The position numbers and the translations under genes are program-made. The notes beneath the pieces are model-generated. The model was not told where the DNA came from and searched no databases. It worked only from the letters and a program-made list of their open reading frames with translations. Positions 55,711 to 56,691 of a stretch of DNA of 56,691 bases are shown piece after piece. The stretch covers positions 1 through 56,691 of the forward strand of contig JADGNH010000001.1 of the NCBI GenBank assembly GCA_017883605.1. The letters are read 5' to 3'. Origin of the DNA: Methanobacteriaceae archaeon (GTDB lineage: Archaea; Methanobacteriota; Methanobacteria; Methanobacteriales; Methanobacteriaceae). The stretch's first letter is position 1; each line of letters begins with the position of its first letter.

Positions 55711-55892
55711 CTGAATTATCTGAGAGGATAACTTATAAATCTGAAATTTTATAGTTTGAATTGTATGGAAATTAGTCGTGACACTGCCCGGGATATCTAT
55801 TTCAGCTAATTTCTCTATGATATTTGGTAGCAGTTCATATGTGATAACTAGTTTATAAGAAGAATTATAAGAAGAATTTAATTATTGGGTGG

Positions 55893-56501
55893 ATGATTGA
55901 AATGTTAGAATACAACGGAATACACTATTACACTAACCCCCAGGTATACGAACCCGCAGAAGACACCTTTCTCCTGGCAGATAACCTCCAGGTGAAAAGA
56001 AGATCTAATGTGCTGGAAATTGGTACCGGAACGGGGATCATAGCTATAACCGCCGCTAGAAAAGCTCGCATGGTAATTGCCACGGACATAAATCCCTCTG
56101 CCATACAATGTGCCACCAAAAATATCGTGGCCAACAAGGTTTTTAACATTGAATTAAGAAAAGGAGATCTTTTTGATCCTGTAAAAGGAGAAAAATTCGA
56201 TCTAATCATCTTTAACACCCCATATCTCCCTACTTCTGAGGATGAACTGACCGATGATGATCTTAACGCTGCCTGGTATGGTGGATCCGACGGTAGAGAG
56301 GTTATAGAGAGATTTATCACAGATCTGCCCCACCATCTTAATGCCGGTGGGAAGGTGCAGATGTTGCAGTCTTCCCTATCAGATATAGACAAAACAATTA
56401 AAAAATTAGAGGAACTTGGACTGGAGGCCTCTGTAACTGCAAAAGAAAAGTTATTCTTTGAAGAAACGGTGGTAATTACTGGAATCTTAAAAAAAGTTTA
56501 A
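55893..56501 (+). CDS. HemK2/Mtq2-like protein methyltransferase
   Basis: A 202-residue methyltransferase of the Mtq2/HemK2 branch, which methylates the Gln of the GGQ loop in aRF1. VLEIGTGTGIIAITAARKAR is motif I, ATDINPSAI the acidic loop, and IIFNTPYLPTSEDE contains N-T-P-Y, the form of the N-P-P-Y substrate motif used in this branch. The N-terminus YTNPQVYEPAEDTFLLAD is also typical. ATG at 55893 or 55902 may start it. The activating Trm112-like partner is not in the window. Confidence 0.88.
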   Translation: MIEMLEYNGIHYYTNPQVYEPAEDTFLLADNLQVKRRSNVLEIGTGTGIIAITAARKARMVIATDINPSAIQCATKNIVANKVFNIELRKGDLFDPVKGEKFDLIIFNTPYLPTSEDELTDDDLNAAWYGGSDGREVIERFITDLPHHLNAGGKVQMLQSSLSDIDKTIKKLEELGLEASVTAKEKLFFEETVVITGILKKV

Positions 56502-56691
56502 TTAATACAGTTTTCATGCGTCTAAGTTTAAAATAAAGTACTTAAACAATCTAAAAATAAAGTCTTTAGTATTAGCCTAAATTTGTGTATTCTGGCTTTA
56601 TACTCGTTTAAATTACCTCCAAACTTTCAAAACAAAAAAACACGGCCTGGGATTTACATATTCCATTTTAACATTTTCAATAGGTGTTCCT

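Overview
The window is a 56.7 kb, AT-rich stretch of archaeal chromosome. It looks like a hydrogenotrophic methanogen of the order Methanobacteriales, most likely a Methanobacterium-type organism. The evidence is a complete F420-reducing hydrogenase operon (frhADGB), eukaryote-like information genes (PCNA, GINS, TFE, TFS, RNA polymerase subunits L and F, aIF2-alpha, Nop10, SRP54, Csl4, Pus10), archaeal TATA-box promoters, GAGGTGA-type Shine-Dalgarno sites, and a family B DNA polymerase whose large chain stops just after the DTDG motif, as in the split polymerase of Methanothermobacter.

Left part (1-17.8 kb) is accessory and redox-oriented. It holds an EFR1-type ferredoxin/flavodoxin protein cut by the window edge, two flavodoxins, two nitroreductase-family proteins, three GNAT acetyltransferases, an alpha/beta hydrolase, and four one-domain winged-helix regulators (two MarR, one ArsR, one HxlR). 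TFE, polB and pncB are interspersed, and a same-strand trio encodes a squalene-cyclase-repeat protein, a methyltransferase and a QueG-like 4Fe-4S protein. Two tiny genes stand out: a 51-residue CxxC protein at 7628-7783 and a 30-residue protein with a CCGPKGC motif at 17128-17220 that sits between a nitroreductase and a divergent HxlR regulator.

Middle part (17.9-37.4 kb): larB, a sugar-nucleotide dehydratase/epimerase, hypF, an ArsR-like regulator divergent from grpE-dnaK and dnaJ with a multiplied promoter/operator unit, a frameshifted carboxymuconolactone decarboxylase gene, initiator tRNA-Met followed directly by the RNase P RNA gene, a pair of membrane-anchored coiled-coil proteins, methionine aminopeptidase, the frh operon, a secreted PepSY-like protein overlapping a PAC2-family gene, and two tRNA-Arg genes. 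LarB, HypF and FrhADGB form a nickel/hydrogenase theme: HypF makes the cyanide ligand of the [NiFe] site and FrhD processes the large subunit.

Right part (37.6-56.7 kb) is an information-processing block. The minus-strand run tfs - membrane protein - pcn - gins51 - rpl44e - rps27e - aif2a - nop10 - PAC2 - EndoQ-like nuclease joins replication, translation and repair. A second minus-strand group is csl4 - rpoL - DUF99, with dph2 and hpt upstream. A plus-strand group is srp54, pus10, rpl21e - rpoF - DUF655 - rsmA, ending with an Mtq2/HemK2-like methyltransferase.

A recurring feature is short tandem duplication, mostly in intergenic DNA (periods of 11, 19, 20, 24, 26, 30, 32 and about 35 bp) and sometimes in protein linkers or tails. 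Some arrays look like regulator sites; others are probably neutral slippage. At least two genes carry single-base frameshifts, and a NUDIX gene lacks a canonical start codon. No CRISPR array, insertion sequence, integrase or prophage was seen.
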